A stretch of DNA of 64,000 nucleotides, taken from NCBI RefSeq assembly GCF_030697375.1, contig NZ_JAUYQD010000018.1, positions 1-64,000 on the forward strand, read 5' to 3'. Position numbers and translations under genes: made by a program. The notes under the pieces were generated by a model that was not told the origin of the DNA, did not search any database, and was given only the letters and a program-made list of their open reading frames with translations. Shown here one piece after another: positions 36,129 to 46,243 of the stretch (position 1 is the stretch's first letter; each line of letters starts with the position of its first letter). This DNA comes from Rhodoferax sp. (GTDB taxonomy: Bacteria > Pseudomonadota > Gammaproteobacteria > Burkholderiales > Burkholderiaceae_C).

Positions 36129-39100
36129 GGGGCCTGAATCACCAGGAAGCTGACCAGCTCAAAGTCGTCCAGCCCGGCCACTGCATGCGCCAGAGCGGTG
36201 GTCTTTCCGGCCGTAAAGAGGCTGTCCACGTCTTGTTCTTGCTGGCGCTCAATCATGGAGTGAATGGCTTGGTCCAGCAGTGCGGAATAGGCCTGCATGT
36301 TGCGGCCATCGCCAGTGGCTTGGTTGAATGGCTCGAACGCGGCGGGAATGGGCTCGGCCTTGCCCTTGCAGGCGTTGCGGGCCAGGTCCAGCAGTTGCTT
36401 GACCTCGGTGTGGTCGGCAATGGTGGTGCCGTCCAGCCCGATGTAGACCAAGTAATACGGATGCAGCCGGTTTTTCTGCTTGACGACAGCGCCAGCGGAG
36501 CCGCCCAGCAAGCGGTTGCGCAGGGTAAAGATCACGCCGGGGAGCAAACCCATTTCTGCATCGGCGGGCACCACGGCATGCAGGCCATTGGGCAGGCGGG
36601 TGAGGTCGCCATTGGCTTTGACGTAGTTCAGCAGGTCCATGCGAAAGTCGTTCAGGCCCAGATCGGTGATGGACACCCCGGTCTTGAGGTCTTCCATTTC
36701 AATGACTTCTTCTTGCAGGCGGCGCAATTGTTCCTTACGGTAGGCCACGTCATTGGCTTGGGCGGACAGGACGTTGTCATCGCCTGTGGCGGTTACGTCC
36801 GCAATCATCATGCGGCTCTCTACCCGTTCTTTGAGGCGGATGTACTCGTCCAGGCTGATGTCGGGCCAGTAGTTGACCAACTGGATGCGCGCATTGGGTG
36901 AGCCAATGCGATCCACCCGGCCAAAGCGCTGGATGATGCGCACGGGGTTCCAGTGGATGTCGTAGTTGATGACGGTGTCGCAGTCCTGCAGGTTCTGGCC
37001 TTCGGAGATGCAGTCGGTGCCGATCAGCAGGTCAATCTCGCCGGGCTCAAGGGGCAATGAGGCTGCTTTGTCCTTGGATTGCGGCGAAAACAGCGTCAGC
37101 AGGGTTTGAAAATCGATGCCTTGGCGCGGGTTGGCGGCGAGTTTGAGCGTGGTTTTGGGGTCCGTCGAACCGGTTACCTTGCCGGTGTGGATGCCGTGTT
37201 GCTGGAGCAGGCTGGAGGCCAGGTTGTCATACAGGTAATGGGCGGTGTCGGAAAAGGCCGTGAATATCAGCAGCTTGCGGTTGCCAGGATTGATGGGGTT
37301 GGCCAGCTTTTTCTCAATCTCGCCTTTAAGGTGTTGGAGCTTGGCATCGTCAGCCGGGGGGATTTTGGCCATCTCGGTCAACAGGGTTTCAATGACATCC
37401 AGGTCGGCACTCAGGTCGTGTTCCCACGAAGGCAGGTCCATGTCGCCCAGGTCAATTTTCACCTTGCCGCCGGTGCTGCTGTCGCCCGTGTCGTCGAAGT
37501 CCGGCAACGCTTGCTCGTCAAAATCACCCTCATCAAAGTCAACGTCTTCAAAATCGGATGCCTGGTCGGTGAAGCTCACGGACTTGCCCGATTTTTTGAA
37601 CGCGATGATTTTGTCCAGCGCCTTCTGGTGCTTGCTTTGCAGGCTCTGCAAGGTGAGCCGGAAGGACGCGACCGAGCTTTCCAGACGTTTGAGCAAATTG
37701 ACTGTCATCAGCGCCTGCAAGCTCTTTTCGCGGTCGGCTTGTTTGAGTTTGCCGCCACCGCTAGCCACCTCGGTGTCGTACATGTCTTCGTACTTCTTGA
37801 TGCGGCTGGGCAAGATGTAGCCCACGGGCGCATACACGGCCAATTTCAACAGGGATAGCTGGTTGAAGATGTCGTTGAAGCCAATGACATCGGTGCGCTG
37901 GGTCAGCGGGCAGTGAAATGACAGCGGTTTGAGGCGTTCGGGGAAGTTGCCAATGTCCTTGGTGTCGTAAAAGGTCTCGATGTGCTTGCGGGAGCGGGCA
38001 ATGGTGACGCTGTCCAGAAGCTCAAAAAAGTCAAAGTCCAAAGCGGCCAATATGGCGCTGGCGGTGCGGTCTTCTGGTGGCAACTTGGTCCAGTTGTTGA
38101 ATGCAGCCTGTGCTCGGCGGAAGATTTCGTCGATGTCTTTCTCGGTGCGTAGCTTGTCACCCAACACCCCGGCATTGCCTTCATAGGCCAGGGCCAGTTG
38201 GTTACGCAGGTCGTTGAAGCGGTTGTTGACCGGGGTGGCGGACAACATCAGCACTTTGGTTTTCACGCCTTGCTTGATGACGGAGTTCATCAGCTTTTGA
38301 TAGCGCGTCTCCCGGTCTTTGAAAGCGTCGTTGTTGCGGAAGTTGTGCGATTCGTCAATCACCACCAGGTCGTAGTTGCCCCAGTTGACGCGGTTGAGCG
38401 GTGTGCCAAAGGATTCGCCGCTGGTGCGCTGCAAATCGGTATGGCACAGCACCTCGTAGTTGAAGCGGTCTTTGGCGAAGATGTTGGTGGTGAGGTTGCG
38501 GTTGTAGGTGAGCCAGTTGTCGGCCAGCTTCTTGGGGCACAGCACCAGCACTGACCGGTTGCGCAACTCATAGTATTTGATGACGGCCAGGGCCGTGAAG
38601 GTTTTCCCAAGGCCCACGCTGTCGGCCAGGATGCAGCCGTTGTAGGTTTCCAGCTTGTTGATGATGCCCGTGGCGGCATCCCGCTGGAAGTTGAACAGCT
38701 TTTGCCACACCAGTGTGTCAAGGTAGCCCGTGCGGTCGTTGGGCAGCAGGTCTTCGTTAAGGTCTTCCAGAAACTCGTTGAAGATGTTGTAGAGCATCAG
38801 GAAATAGATGCGCTCGGGCGAATTCTCTTGGTACACCGACGCGATGTGCTCGCACACCAAATTGGTCACATCCGTCAGCTTGTCGGGATCAGCCCAAATC
38901 TGGTCAAACAGGCTCAGGAATACGCTGGTATTGGTGGGTTCGTCAAATTTATTAACGATGTTGGACACCGCATTGCCGCGCTGGTAGCCCAAATCTACGG
39001 CGGTGAAGCCATGCAGCGGCATGTAAACGGCATTGGGTGCTGCGGCTTGTGAATGGGTTTGCAGCGCTGCGAACTGCTGCATGGGAGCCCCGCTGCTGTT

Positions 39101-39472
39101 GGAGCGGAACTGGGCCTTGCGGCGCATCCAGTCGGCGCACTCGCGCGCAACGGCTCGCTGGGTCAGCTTGTTTTTGAGCTGGACTTCAAACTCGGTGCCG
39201 TAAAAGCTGCGCTCGTTTAGCGTCTCGCATGGAGACTTGGGGATGTGGAACTCACGCCGCTCTTTCTTGGCGGCATCGGTTACCTCGTCGGGCATGAATG
39301 ACGGAGAGGTGAATATGAATTCAAACGACTCCACCGACTCCAACTCACGTTTCAAGGCTTCGAACGCATAGATGGAAAAGCAGGACGCTGCGATTTTGAG
39401 TCGTGCTCCGGGTTTGATTGACTTTTTAAGGTCATCGCCCAACAGATCGTTGATGTTGTCGACTAATTTCAT
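36125..39472 (-). CDS. SNF2-like helicase with degenerate PLD-like N-terminus
   Basis: 1115 residues. The first about 200 residues start like the PLD-type region seen in some restriction helicases (RLKIAASCFSIYAFEALK) but no HKD motif is visible. Helicase motifs follow: ADSVGLGKTF with Lys near 290, VIDESHNFRN near 375, LMLSATPVNN, and in the second lobe IGTDCISEGQNLQ and IIQRFGRVDRIGS. An acidic insert (FEDVDFDEGDFDEQ) lies between lobes. Such proteins move along or remodel DNA in defence loci. It is the first gene of the minus-strand operon; a promoter is expected at 39473-39568. Confidence 0.88.
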   Translation of the reverse strand: MKLVDNINDLLGDDLKKSIKPGARLKIAASCFSIYAFEALKRELESVESFEFIFTSPSFMPDEVTDAAKKERREFHIPKSPCETLNERSFYGTEFEVQLKNKLTQRAVARECADWMRRKAQFRSNSSGAPMQQFAALQTHSQAAAPNAVYMPLHGFTAVDLGYQRGNAVSNIVNKFDEPTNTSVFLSLFDQIWADPDKLTDVTNLVCEHIASVYQENSPERIYFLMLYNIFNEFLEDLNEDLLPNDRTGYLDTLVWQKLFNFQRDAATGIINKLETYNGCILADSVGLGKTFTALAVIKYYELRNRSVLVLCPKKLADNWLTYNRNLTTNIFAKDRFNYEVLCHTDLQRTSGESFGTPLNRVNWGNYDLVVIDESHNFRNNDAFKDRETRYQKLMNSVIKQGVKTKVLMLSATPVNNRFNDLRNQLALAYEGNAGVLGDKLRTEKDIDEIFRRAQAAFNNWTKLPPEDRTASAILAALDFDFFELLDSVTIARSRKHIETFYDTKDIGNFPERLKPLSFHCPLTQRTDVIGFNDIFNQLSLLKLAVYAPVGYILPSRIKKYEDMYDTEVASGGGKLKQADREKSLQALMTVNLLKRLESSVASFRLTLQSLQSKHQKALDKIIAFKKSGKSVSFTDQASDFEDVDFDEGDFDEQALPDFDDTGDSSTGGKVKIDLGDMDLPSWEHDLSADLDVIETLLTEMAKIPPADDAKLQHLKGEIEKKLANPINPGNRKLLIFTAFSDTAHYLYDNLASSLLQQHGIHTGKVTGSTDPKTTLKLAANPRQGIDFQTLLTLFSPQSKDKAASLPLEPGEIDLLIGTDCISEGQNLQDCDTVINYDIHWNPVRIIQRFGRVDRIGSPNARIQLVNYWPDISLDEYIRLKERVESRMMIADVTATGDDNVLSAQANDVAYRKEQLRRLQEEVIEMEDLKTGVSITDLGLNDFRMDLLNYVKANGDLTRLPNGLHAVVPADAEMGLLPGVIFTLRNRLLGGSAGAVVKQKNRLHPYYLVYIGLDGTTIADHTEVKQLLDLARNACKGKAEPIPAAFEPFNQATGDGRNMQAYSALLDQAIHSMIERQQEQDVDSLFTAGKTTALAHAVAGLDDFELVSFLVIQAP

Positions 39473-39568
39473 GCTTTTAGTAGTGTTAGCCCTGCCCCCA
39501 AAAGCATCTTAACCAACTCAATTAGCCGACTTTATCAACGTCACCCAACCAACACCCGTTTAACTGAA

Positions 39569-39632
39569 CGATCCCCTCTCGGGCAACGCGGTACTGGGCG
39601 GAATCCCCATCACCATGCAGGCACTGGCGTGA
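39569..39632 (+). pseudogene. Duplicated 3' end of the molybdopterin oxidoreductase gene
   Basis: 64 bases ending in TGA that match 28662-28725 at 57 positions. Translated, this copy ends LGGIPITMQALA and the intact gene LGGIPITMHAVA. Five of seven differences are silent. It has no upstream coding part, so it is a remnant that marks the right edge of the island. Confidence 0.85.
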
Positions 39633-39663
39633 ATGGAAGCAAGGGCTGATGGGACGCAGTTTC

Positions 39664-39727
39664 TGCATCAAATCAGCCTCTAGCCCCCGTAGAATGTGCG
39701 TAAACAGCTATAAAAACAATAGCAAAA
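39664..39727 (+). repeat. Interspersed repeat, copy f (right edge of island)
   Basis: gcatcaaatcagcctctagc, gaatgtgcg, agctataaaaacaatagcaaaa. It follows the duplicated gene tail in the same order and orientation as copy d follows the intact gene. It sits directly after parC. Confidence 0.75.
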
Positions 39728-39731
39728 GTAT

Positions 39732-42119
39732 TTACTCCACGCGGGTGATACGCGCCGGTTTGAAGCCCAGATCGGCCGCTTTTCCCTTGCGCGCCCGTGC
39801 CGCACGGGCGTTGTTAAGGCTGCGAATTTCCAGCGTCTCTTCGCGCTCCTTACCGCCACGGCCCAGGCCTTCAATGCGCACACTGCGGGTGTAAGCGGCG
39901 GCCCCGGCCAGGGTGTCTTTGGCCTCCAGGTCGATCAACATCAGGCCCCGGCCGCCATTGGCCATGGTTTTGAGTTCGGCGATCTCAAAGGTGAGGATGC
40001 GTCCGCCAGTGGACGCGCAGGCCACATGGGTGGCCGCTGGCACCAGGGTGGCGGGTGTGCCTGTGGTGACGACCTTGCCCTGGGCGCCGGATACCAGCGA
40101 GGGACGGCACAGGGTTTCCCCTTCGTTGCAGGTGACAAAAGCTTTGCCCGCTTTCTGGCGCGAAGTCATGTTCTCCACCGTGGCCAGGAAACCATAGCCC
40201 CCCGAGCCGCTCAGCATCAAGGTGGCCGTCGCCGGCCCGGCAAAGTAATACAGCAGCTGCGTGCCGCTTTCCAGTTCGATCAGCGTGGTCACCGGCTGGC
40301 CATCACCACGCCCCCCGGGCAACAACGACACTGCGACCGAGTAAATGCGTCCGTTGGAGCCAAAGGCCAGCAAGGTGTCCACACTGCGGCACTCGAAGGT
40401 GCCATACAGCGCATCCCCGGCCTTGAAGGCAAAGCTGCTGGCCTCATGGCCGTGGCCGGTGCGGGCCCGCACCCAGCCTTTTTCGCTGACCACCACGGTC
40501 ACCGGCTCATCCACCACTTTGACTTCAGCCACAACCTTCTTTTCGGCCTGGATCAGGGTGCGCCGGGGGTCGGCAAACACCTTGGCATCGGCTTCAATCT
40601 CCTTGACCATCAGGCGGCGCAAGGCGGCGGGGCTGCCCAAAATCTCTTCCAGCTTGGCCTGTTCGCCGCGCAGTTCGGAGAGTTCCTGCTCGATCTTGAT
40701 GGCTTCCAGCCGGGCCAACTGGCGCAGGCGGATTTCCAAAATATCTTCGGCCTGCCGGTCCGACAGATGGAAGCGCGCCATCAGCGCTGCTTTGGGCTCG
40801 TCGGCCTGGCGGATGATGGCAATCACCTCGTCGATGTTGAGCAGCACCAGCTGTCGGCCTTCCAGAATATGGATGCGGTCCAGCACCTTGCCCAGGCGGT
40901 GGCGGGTGCGCCGCTCGATGGTGCTGTGGCGAAACGCAATCCACTCCACCAGCATTTGCCGCAAAGACTTCTGGGTCGGCCGACCGTCCAGACCAATCAT
41001 GGTGAGGTTGATGGGCGAAGAGCTTTCCAGACTGGTGTGCGCCAGGAGCGCGGTGATCAACTCCTGCTGCTGGATGCGGCTGGTTTTGGGCTCGAACACC
41101 AGGCGTACCGGGGCGTCCCGGCTGGATTCATCACGCACCACGTCCAGCACATTCAGGACGCTGGCCTTGAGCTGGGTCTGTTCTTGCGACAAGGCCTTTT
41201 TGCCGGTCTTGACCTTGGGGTTGGTCAGCTCTTCAATTTCTTCCAATACCCGCTGGCTGCTCACCCCTGGCGGCAGCTCGGTCACCACCAGTTGCCACTG
41301 GCCGCGCGCCAGGTCTTCAATCTTCCAGCGTGCCCGCACTTTCAGCGAGCCGCGCCCAGTGCGGTAGGCATCGGCGATGTCGTTGGCCGAGCTGATGATC
41401 TGTCCGCCGCCGGGGTAGTCGGGGCCCGGCACCAGCGTCCACAGCTCGGTGTCGGGCAGCTCCGGGTTCTTGATCAGGGCCACGCAGGCGTCGGCAATTT
41501 CGCGCAGGTTGTGGCTGGGGATTTCGGTGGCCAGACCCACGGCAATGCCGCTGGCGCCGTTGAGCAGGCTAAACGGCAGGCGGGCCGGCAACTGGCGTGG
41601 CTCTTCGGTGGAGCCGTCGTAATTCGGCTGAAAATCCACCGTACCCTGGTCAATTTCGTCCAGCAGCAGGCTGGTGATTTTGGCCAGCCGTGCCTCGGTG
41701 TAGCGCATGGCCGCAGCACCATCGCCATCGCGCGAGCCAAAGTTACCCTGACCGTCCACCAGCGGGTAGCGCTGAGAGAAATCCTGCGCCATGCGCACCA
41801 GCGCATCGTAGGCCGACTGGTCGCCATGCGGATGGAAGCGGCCCAGCACATCGCCCACCACGCGGGCGCTCTTAACGGGCTTGGCGCCGCTGTTGCCATT
41901 GGCACCGCCAAAGCCCAAGCCCATGCGCGACATGGAATACAAAATACGCCGCTGCACGGGCTTGAGGCCATCGCACACATCGGGCAGCGCCCGGCCCTTG
42001 ACCACGCTCAGGGCGTACTCCAGGTAGGCGCGTTGGGCGTAATTGGCCAGGTTCAGATCGTCGTCGCCACCGCCGCCAGCAGGCAGGGGGGGCAGGTCAA
42101 GAATGGATTGGTCTGTCAT
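39732..42119 (-). CDS. parC: DNA topoisomerase IV subunit A
   Basis: 795 residues. The N-terminal breakage-reunion domain has the catalytic Tyr in AMRYTEARL and the quinolone-region segment [15 protein letters not shown]; a coiled coil and a C-terminal beta-propeller-like domain ([29 protein letters not shown]) follow. It is ParC rather than GyrA by length and operon. With ParE it unlinks daughter chromosomes. It is the third gene of parE-transglycosylase-parC; its end lies five bases from repeat f. Confidence 0.95.
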   Translation of the reverse strand: MTDQSILDLPPLPAGGGGDDDLNLANYAQRAYLEYALSVVKGRALPDVCDGLKPVQRRILYSMSRMGLGFGGANGNSGAKPVKSARVVGDVLGRFHPHGDQSAYDALVRMAQDFSQRYPLVDGQGNFGSRDGDGAAAMRYTEARLAKITSLLLDEIDQGTVDFQPNYDGSTEEPRQLPARLPFSLLNGASGIAVGLATEIPSHNLREIADACVALIKNPELPDTELWTLVPGPDYPGGGQIISSANDIADAYRTGRGSLKVRARWKIEDLARGQWQLVVTELPPGVSSQRVLEEIEELTNPKVKTGKKALSQEQTQLKASVLNVLDVVRDESSRDAPVRLVFEPKTSRIQQQELITALLAHTSLESSSPINLTMIGLDGRPTQKSLRQMLVEWIAFRHSTIERRTRHRLGKVLDRIHILEGRQLVLLNIDEVIAIIRQADEPKAALMARFHLSDRQAEDILEIRLRQLARLEAIKIEQELSELRGEQAKLEEILGSPAALRRLMVKEIEADAKVFADPRRTLIQAEKKVVAEVKVVDEPVTVVVSEKGWVRARTGHGHEASSFAFKAGDALYGTFECRSVDTLLAFGSNGRIYSVAVSLLPGGRGDGQPVTTLIELESGTQLLYYFAGPATATLMLSGSGGYGFLATVENMTSRQKAGKAFVTCNEGETLCRPSLVSGAQGKVVTTGTPATLVPAATHVACASTGGRILTFEIAELKTMANGGRGLMLIDLEAKDTLAGAAAYTRSVRIEGLGRGGKEREETLEIRSLNNARAARARKGKAADLGFKPARITRVE

Positions 42120-42131
42120 GTGTCACATCAA

Positions 42132-42959
42132 TTAATCAAGTGCGGCCACGGATTGGCCTGCGATAGGGGCCAGCGGTGCCACCATATTGGACCGTCCGGT
42201 GCTGCCATACAACTCGGCACGCACGCGCCCGGCACGTGCTGGCACGAGCACCGGAGCGGCCACTGCGGCGGCAGCCACAGGGGGCTTGAGGCCGGTGTAG
42301 AGCTGCATCACGGTTTTCACGTAGTTTTGCGTCTCTTTGAAATTGGGAATCTTGTTGCCCGCCTTTTGTACTGCACCTTCGCCCGCGTTGTAGGCCGCCA
42401 GGGCCAACTCCAGTTGACCGGGGAACATCCGTATCAGGTCACGCAGGTAGCGGGTGCCTGCAGCAATATTGGTCTTGGGGTCTTTGAGCTTCGTCTCCAA
42501 CGATGCCTTTTGGTCACCTGCAACGCCGTAACGCGCAGCGGTGGCGGGCATCAACTGCATCAGGCCAATGGCCCCCTTGGGGGACACGGCACCGGCATCA
42601 AACCGGGATTCAGTGGCAATCAGGGCCTGCAACAGGGCGTAGTCCACCTGGTGCATGTCGGCAGCGGAACGCACATGGTGCTGCTGCTTTTTGAAACCAG
42701 GAGCCCCCTCCATATGGGCGATGGCTTTCGCTATTTCTGGGGGCATTTCTACGGCTACCGGCAATGCCACCGGCACAGGCTCAGTGCGCAGGGCATCCCA
42801 GCGGCTTGCCCCTTTGTAAAACAGGACGTAGCCCGGCTCCACTTGGGTGGGAGCCAAGTGGGTTCGGCCCTGGTCATCGACATAGACCCACACATCGGCA
42901 TGCGCAACGGCTCCGGTCAGGCAGCACAGCGCGATGAGCCAACGCAGCAGAGACCTCAC
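42132..42959 (-). CDS. Lytic murein transglycosylase (SLT family)
   Basis: 275 residues with a signal peptide (cleavage near VAHAD). A short DUF4124-like start (VWVYVDDQGRTHLA) leads to the SLT domain: catalytic Glu in LIATESRFDAGAVSPKGAIG, then LMQLMPATAARYGV and LALAAYNAGEGAVQ. It cleaves murein, giving anhydromuropeptides, in the periplasm. The GTG start overlaps the parE stop by four bases (GTGA), so a cell-wall enzyme is translationally coupled to topoisomerase IV. Confidence 0.9.
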   Translation of the reverse strand: MRSLLRWLIALCCLTGAVAHADVWVYVDDQGRTHLAPTQVEPGYVLFYKGASRWDALRTEPVPVALPVAVEMPPEIAKAIAHMEGAPGFKKQQHHVRSAADMHQVDYALLQALIATESRFDAGAVSPKGAIGLMQLMPATAARYGVAGDQKASLETKLKDPKTNIAAGTRYLRDLIRMFPGQLELALAAYNAGEGAVQKAGNKIPNFKETQNYVKTVMQLYTGLKPPVAAAAVAAPVLVPARAGRVRAELYGSTGRSNMVAPLAPIAGQSVAALD

Positions 42960-44926
42960 ACATCCACCTCCACGGAGTCGCCGTGGAGTTCCATCAGTTC
43001 ACGCCGGGCTGCGGCTTCGCCCTTGCCCATCAGCTTGGTGATCAGGGCTTCGGTTTGCCCGAAGTCGATGGCCCCCAGGGCCACCGGCAGCAGGCGGCGG
43101 GTATCGGGGTTGAGCGTGGTGTCCCAGAGCTGCTCGGCATTCATCTCGCCCAAGCCTTTGAAACGGCTGATGGTCCATGCCGCTTCGCGCACCCCCTCTT
43201 TGCGCAATTTGTCCAAAATGGCGGTGAGTTCGCCGTCGTCCAGCGCATAGGCTTTGCTGGCGGGTTTCTTGCCACGCGCGGGGGCATCCACCCGGAACAG
43301 GGGGGGCCGGGCCACGTAAACGTGGCCGGTCTCAATAAGTTTGGGGAAATGCCTGAAAAACAGGGTCAACAGCAGCACCTGGATATGAGAGCCATCCACA
43401 TCCGCATCACTCAGAATGCAGACCTTACCGTAGCGCAAACCGCTCATATCCGGCGTGTCGTTGGGGCCATGCGGATCGACGCCAATGGCCACCGAAATAT
43501 CGTGGATTTCGGTATTGGCGAACAGGCGGTCGCGGTCCACCTCCCAGGTGTTGAGCACCTTGCCACGCAGGGGCAGGATGGCCTGGTTCTCTTTGTCCCG
43601 GCCCATCTTGGCGCTGCCACCGGCCGAGTCGCCCTCCACCAAAAACACCTCGTTGTAGGCTAGGTCACGGCTTTCGCAATCGGTGAGCTTGCCAGGCAAG
43701 ACCGCCACACCCGAGCTCTTGCGTTTTTCCACCTTCTGGCCCGCACGCTGGCGGGTCTGCGCAGCCTTGATGGCCAGTTCGGCCAGTTTTTTGCCGTATT
43801 CCACATGCTGATTGAGCCACAGCTCCAACGCCGGGCGCACAAAGCTGGACACTAGGCGCACGGCATCACGCGAGTTCAGCCGCTCCTTGATCTGGCCCTG
43901 GAACTGGGGGTCCAGCACCTTGGCGGACAGCACATAACTGGCGCGTGCAAACACATCCTCGGGCATGAGCTTCACGCCCTTGGGCAACAGCGAATGCAGT
44001 TCAATAAAACCTCGCACCGCCGTGAACAGGCCATCGCGCAACCCGCTCTCGTGCGTGCCGCCCGCGCTGGTGGGGATCAAATTCACATAACTCTCGCGCA
44101 CGGCCTGGCCGTCTTCGGTGAAAGCCACACACCAGGATGCGCCTTCGCCTTCGGCAAAGCTGTCGTTTTGGCTGTCGGCAAAGCCGTCGCCTTCAAACAG
44201 GGGAATGAGGGGCTCGCCATGGAGCGACTGCGTCAGGTAGTCCCGCAACCCCCCCTTGAACAGCCAGGTTTGGGTTTCCCTGGTTTTCTCCACCACCATC
44301 GACACACTCACGCCCGGCATCAGCACCGCCTTGCTGCGCAGCAAGTGGGTCAACTCGGCCATGGGCAAAGTGGAGGACTCGAAGTATTTGGCATCGGGCC
44401 ATACCCGTACCGTGGTGCCGGACTTGCGGTCACCCTCGCCCACTTTGCGAATCTGCAGAGCCTGCGTCACGTCGCCGTGTTCAAACACCAGTGCGGCGAC
44501 GGAACCTTCGCGGTAGGAGGTGGCTTCAAGCCTGGTCGCCAGCGCATTGGTCACGCTGACCCCCACGCCGTGCAGGCCGCCCGAAAAACTGTAGGCTCCA
44601 CCCTTGCCCTTGTCGAACTTGCCGCCCGCATGCAAACGGGTGAACACCAGTTCAATCACCGGCGCTTTTTCTTCCGGGTGCATGCCAAACGGAATGCCAC
44701 GCCCATCGTCTTCAATGGACACGGAGCCGTCCACGTGCAAAATCACCTTGATCTTTTTGCCATGCCCCGCCAACGCTTCGTCAGCGGCGTTGTCCAACAC
44801 TTCCTGGATCACATGCAGGGGGTTGTCGGTGCGGGTGTACATGCCCGGACGTTGTTTGACGGGCTCCAGGCCCTTGAGGACCCGGATCGAGCCTTCGGAA
44901 TATTCGGAAAGAGGTTTGGCAGACAT
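42956..44926 (-). CDS. parE: DNA topoisomerase IV subunit B
   Basis: 656 residues. The GHKL ATPase domain has VLDNAADEALAG, EDDGRGIPFGMH and GGLHGVGVSVTNAL; the TOPRIM domain has LVEGDSAGGSAKMGRD and DADVDGSHI. It powers ParC. ATG 44926 starts at the conserved N-terminus; the upstream frame has no homology. The divergent region to the MFS gene (92 bases) must hold its promoter. Confidence 0.95.
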   Translation of the reverse strand: MSAKPLSEYSEGSIRVLKGLEPVKQRPGMYTRTDNPLHVIQEVLDNAADEALAGHGKKIKVILHVDGSVSIEDDGRGIPFGMHPEEKAPVIELVFTRLHAGGKFDKGKGGAYSFSGGLHGVGVSVTNALATRLEATSYREGSVAALVFEHGDVTQALQIRKVGEGDRKSGTTVRVWPDAKYFESSTLPMAELTHLLRSKAVLMPGVSVSMVVEKTRETQTWLFKGGLRDYLTQSLHGEPLIPLFEGDGFADSQNDSFAEGEGASWCVAFTEDGQAVRESYVNLIPTSAGGTHESGLRDGLFTAVRGFIELHSLLPKGVKLMPEDVFARASYVLSAKVLDPQFQGQIKERLNSRDAVRLVSSFVRPALELWLNQHVEYGKKLAELAIKAAQTRQRAGQKVEKRKSSGVAVLPGKLTDCESRDLAYNEVFLVEGDSAGGSAKMGRDKENQAILPLRGKVLNTWEVDRDRLFANTEIHDISVAIGVDPHGPNDTPDMSGLRYGKVCILSDADVDGSHIQVLLLTLFFRHFPKLIETGHVYVARPPLFRVDAPARGKKPASKAYALDDGELTAILDKLRKEGVREAAWTISRFKGLGEMNAEQLWDTTLNPDTRRLLPVALGAIDFGQTEALITKLMGKGEAAARRELMELHGDSVEVDV

Positions 44927-44995
44927 AAGGCGGGATTGTAGTCGCTTGCGGACAATTAACTGTACGTATAAACAGCCCTCACTCGGCAAAGTTTA

Positions 44996-45010
44996 TGTAA
45001 CCTCGTTACA
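44996..45010. promoter_or_regulatory. Perfect palindrome at the MFS gene start, likely operator
   Basis: tgtaac-ctc-gttaca (6+3+6), eight bases before the MFS ATG and about 70 from the parE start. Its place overlaps the ribosome-site region, so a bound repressor would block the MFS gene. GntR-type regulators use similar sites, but the protein is unknown. Confidence 0.5.
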
Positions 45011-45018
45011 TTAAGCCC

Positions 45019-46239
45019 ATGCGTGCTTCCACCCCCACCCTGTCCCTCCCCCAACTGCTGCTCTGTGGCGCCGCCATTGTGACCCTGTCCATGGGCATAC
45101 GCCACGGTTTTGGCCTGTGGTTGCAACCTATCACGCAAGCCAAGGATTGGAGTCGCGAGACCTTCGCCTTCGCCATTGCTGTACAGAACCTGGCGTGGGG
45201 GGTATCAGGCATATTTGTCGGCATGGCGGCCGACCGGCTGGGTGCCTTCAAAGTTATTTTTGTCGGCGCCGTACTGTACGCGCTGGGTTTGGTGGGCATG
45301 GCCCAGGCCACAACACCCCTGCTATTCACCCTGTCCACCGGCGTCCTGATCGGTGTGGCCCAAGCCTGCAGCACCTACGCCGTGGTGTATGGCGTGATCG
45401 GGCGCAATGTGTCCGCCGAAAAGCGGTCCTGGGCCATGGGCATCACCGCTGCAGCTGGGTCGTTTGGCCAGTTTTTGATGGTTCCAGTTGAAGGCCAACT
45501 GATCAGCACCCTGGGCTGGCAACAGGCTCTGACGCTGTTGGGATTGGCAGCGCTGCTGATGGCACCACTGGCCTGGGGTCTGCGTGAACCCGGCTTTGGC
45601 GGCAGCATGCAGCTCAAGCGGGAGCAAACCATAGTGCAAGCATTGCGTGAAGCCTTCAAATACCCCAGCTTCCAGCTCCTGATGGCGGGCTATTTTGTGT
45701 GTGGATTTCAGGTCGTTTTCATCGGTGTCCACATGCCCAGCTACCTCAAGGACAAGGGCCTGGAACCCCAAGTCGCCAGTTACGCACTGGCCTTGATCGG
45801 CTTGTTCAATGTGTTTGGCACATATGCGGCTGGCGTCCTGGGGCAGCGCTTGCCCAAACGGAACATTCTCGCTTTCATTTACCTGGCGCGCGCCGTTGCC
45901 ATCAGCGCATTCTTGCTGGCACCTCTGTCTGCGGCCAGTGTGTATGTGTTTGCCAGTGTCATGGGGCTGCTGTGGTTGTCCACGGTGCCCGTCACCAACG
46001 CCACGGTGGCACAGATTTTTGGCGTCGCACACCTGTCCATGCTGAGCGGATTTGTGTTTTTCAGCCACCAGATTGGTTCCTTCCTGGGCGTGTGGCTGGG
46101 TGGTTTTCTGTATGACCGCACCGGAAGCTACGACGTGGTCTGGTATATCGCCATTGCCTTGGGTGTGTTGGCAGCCCTGGTGAACCTCCCCGTCAAGGAA
46201 GTGGCCATTCAACGCGCTGTGCCAGCCGGTGCGCACTGA
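45019..46239 (+). CDS. MFS transporter, OFA/monocarboxylate-type
   Basis: 406 residues, 12 TM helices. The TM1 region (MGIRHGFGLWLQPIT) and TM2-3 loop (FVGMAADRLGAFKVI) fit the oxalate/formate and monocarboxylate-carrier branch of the MFS. It probably exchanges or imports a small carboxylate; substrate not determinable. The ATG at 45019 lies just after a 15-base palindrome. A 41-residue ORF follows four bases after its stop. Confidence 0.83.
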   Translation: MRASTPTLSLPQLLLCGAAIVTLSMGIRHGFGLWLQPITQAKDWSRETFAFAIAVQNLAWGVSGIFVGMAADRLGAFKVIFVGAVLYALGLVGMAQATTPLLFTLSTGVLIGVAQACSTYAVVYGVIGRNVSAEKRSWAMGITAAAGSFGQFLMVPVEGQLISTLGWQQALTLLGLAALLMAPLAWGLREPGFGGSMQLKREQTIVQALREAFKYPSFQLLMAGYFVCGFQVVFIGVHMPSYLKDKGLEPQVASYALALIGLFNVFGTYAAGVLGQRLPKRNILAFIYLARAVAISAFLLAPLSAASVYVFASVMGLLWLSTVPVTNATVAQIFGVAHLSMLSGFVFFSHQIGSFLGVWLGGFLYDRTGSYDVVWYIAIALGVLAALVNLPVKEVAIQRAVPAGAH

Positions 46240-46243
46240 ACCC

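Noticed and set aside
40026..43250. A very long open frame antisense to parC and the transglycosylase gene
   Set aside because: It follows the codon bias of the real genes on the other strand, is rich in Gln/His/Gly as antisense frames of GC-rich genes are, and has no domain.
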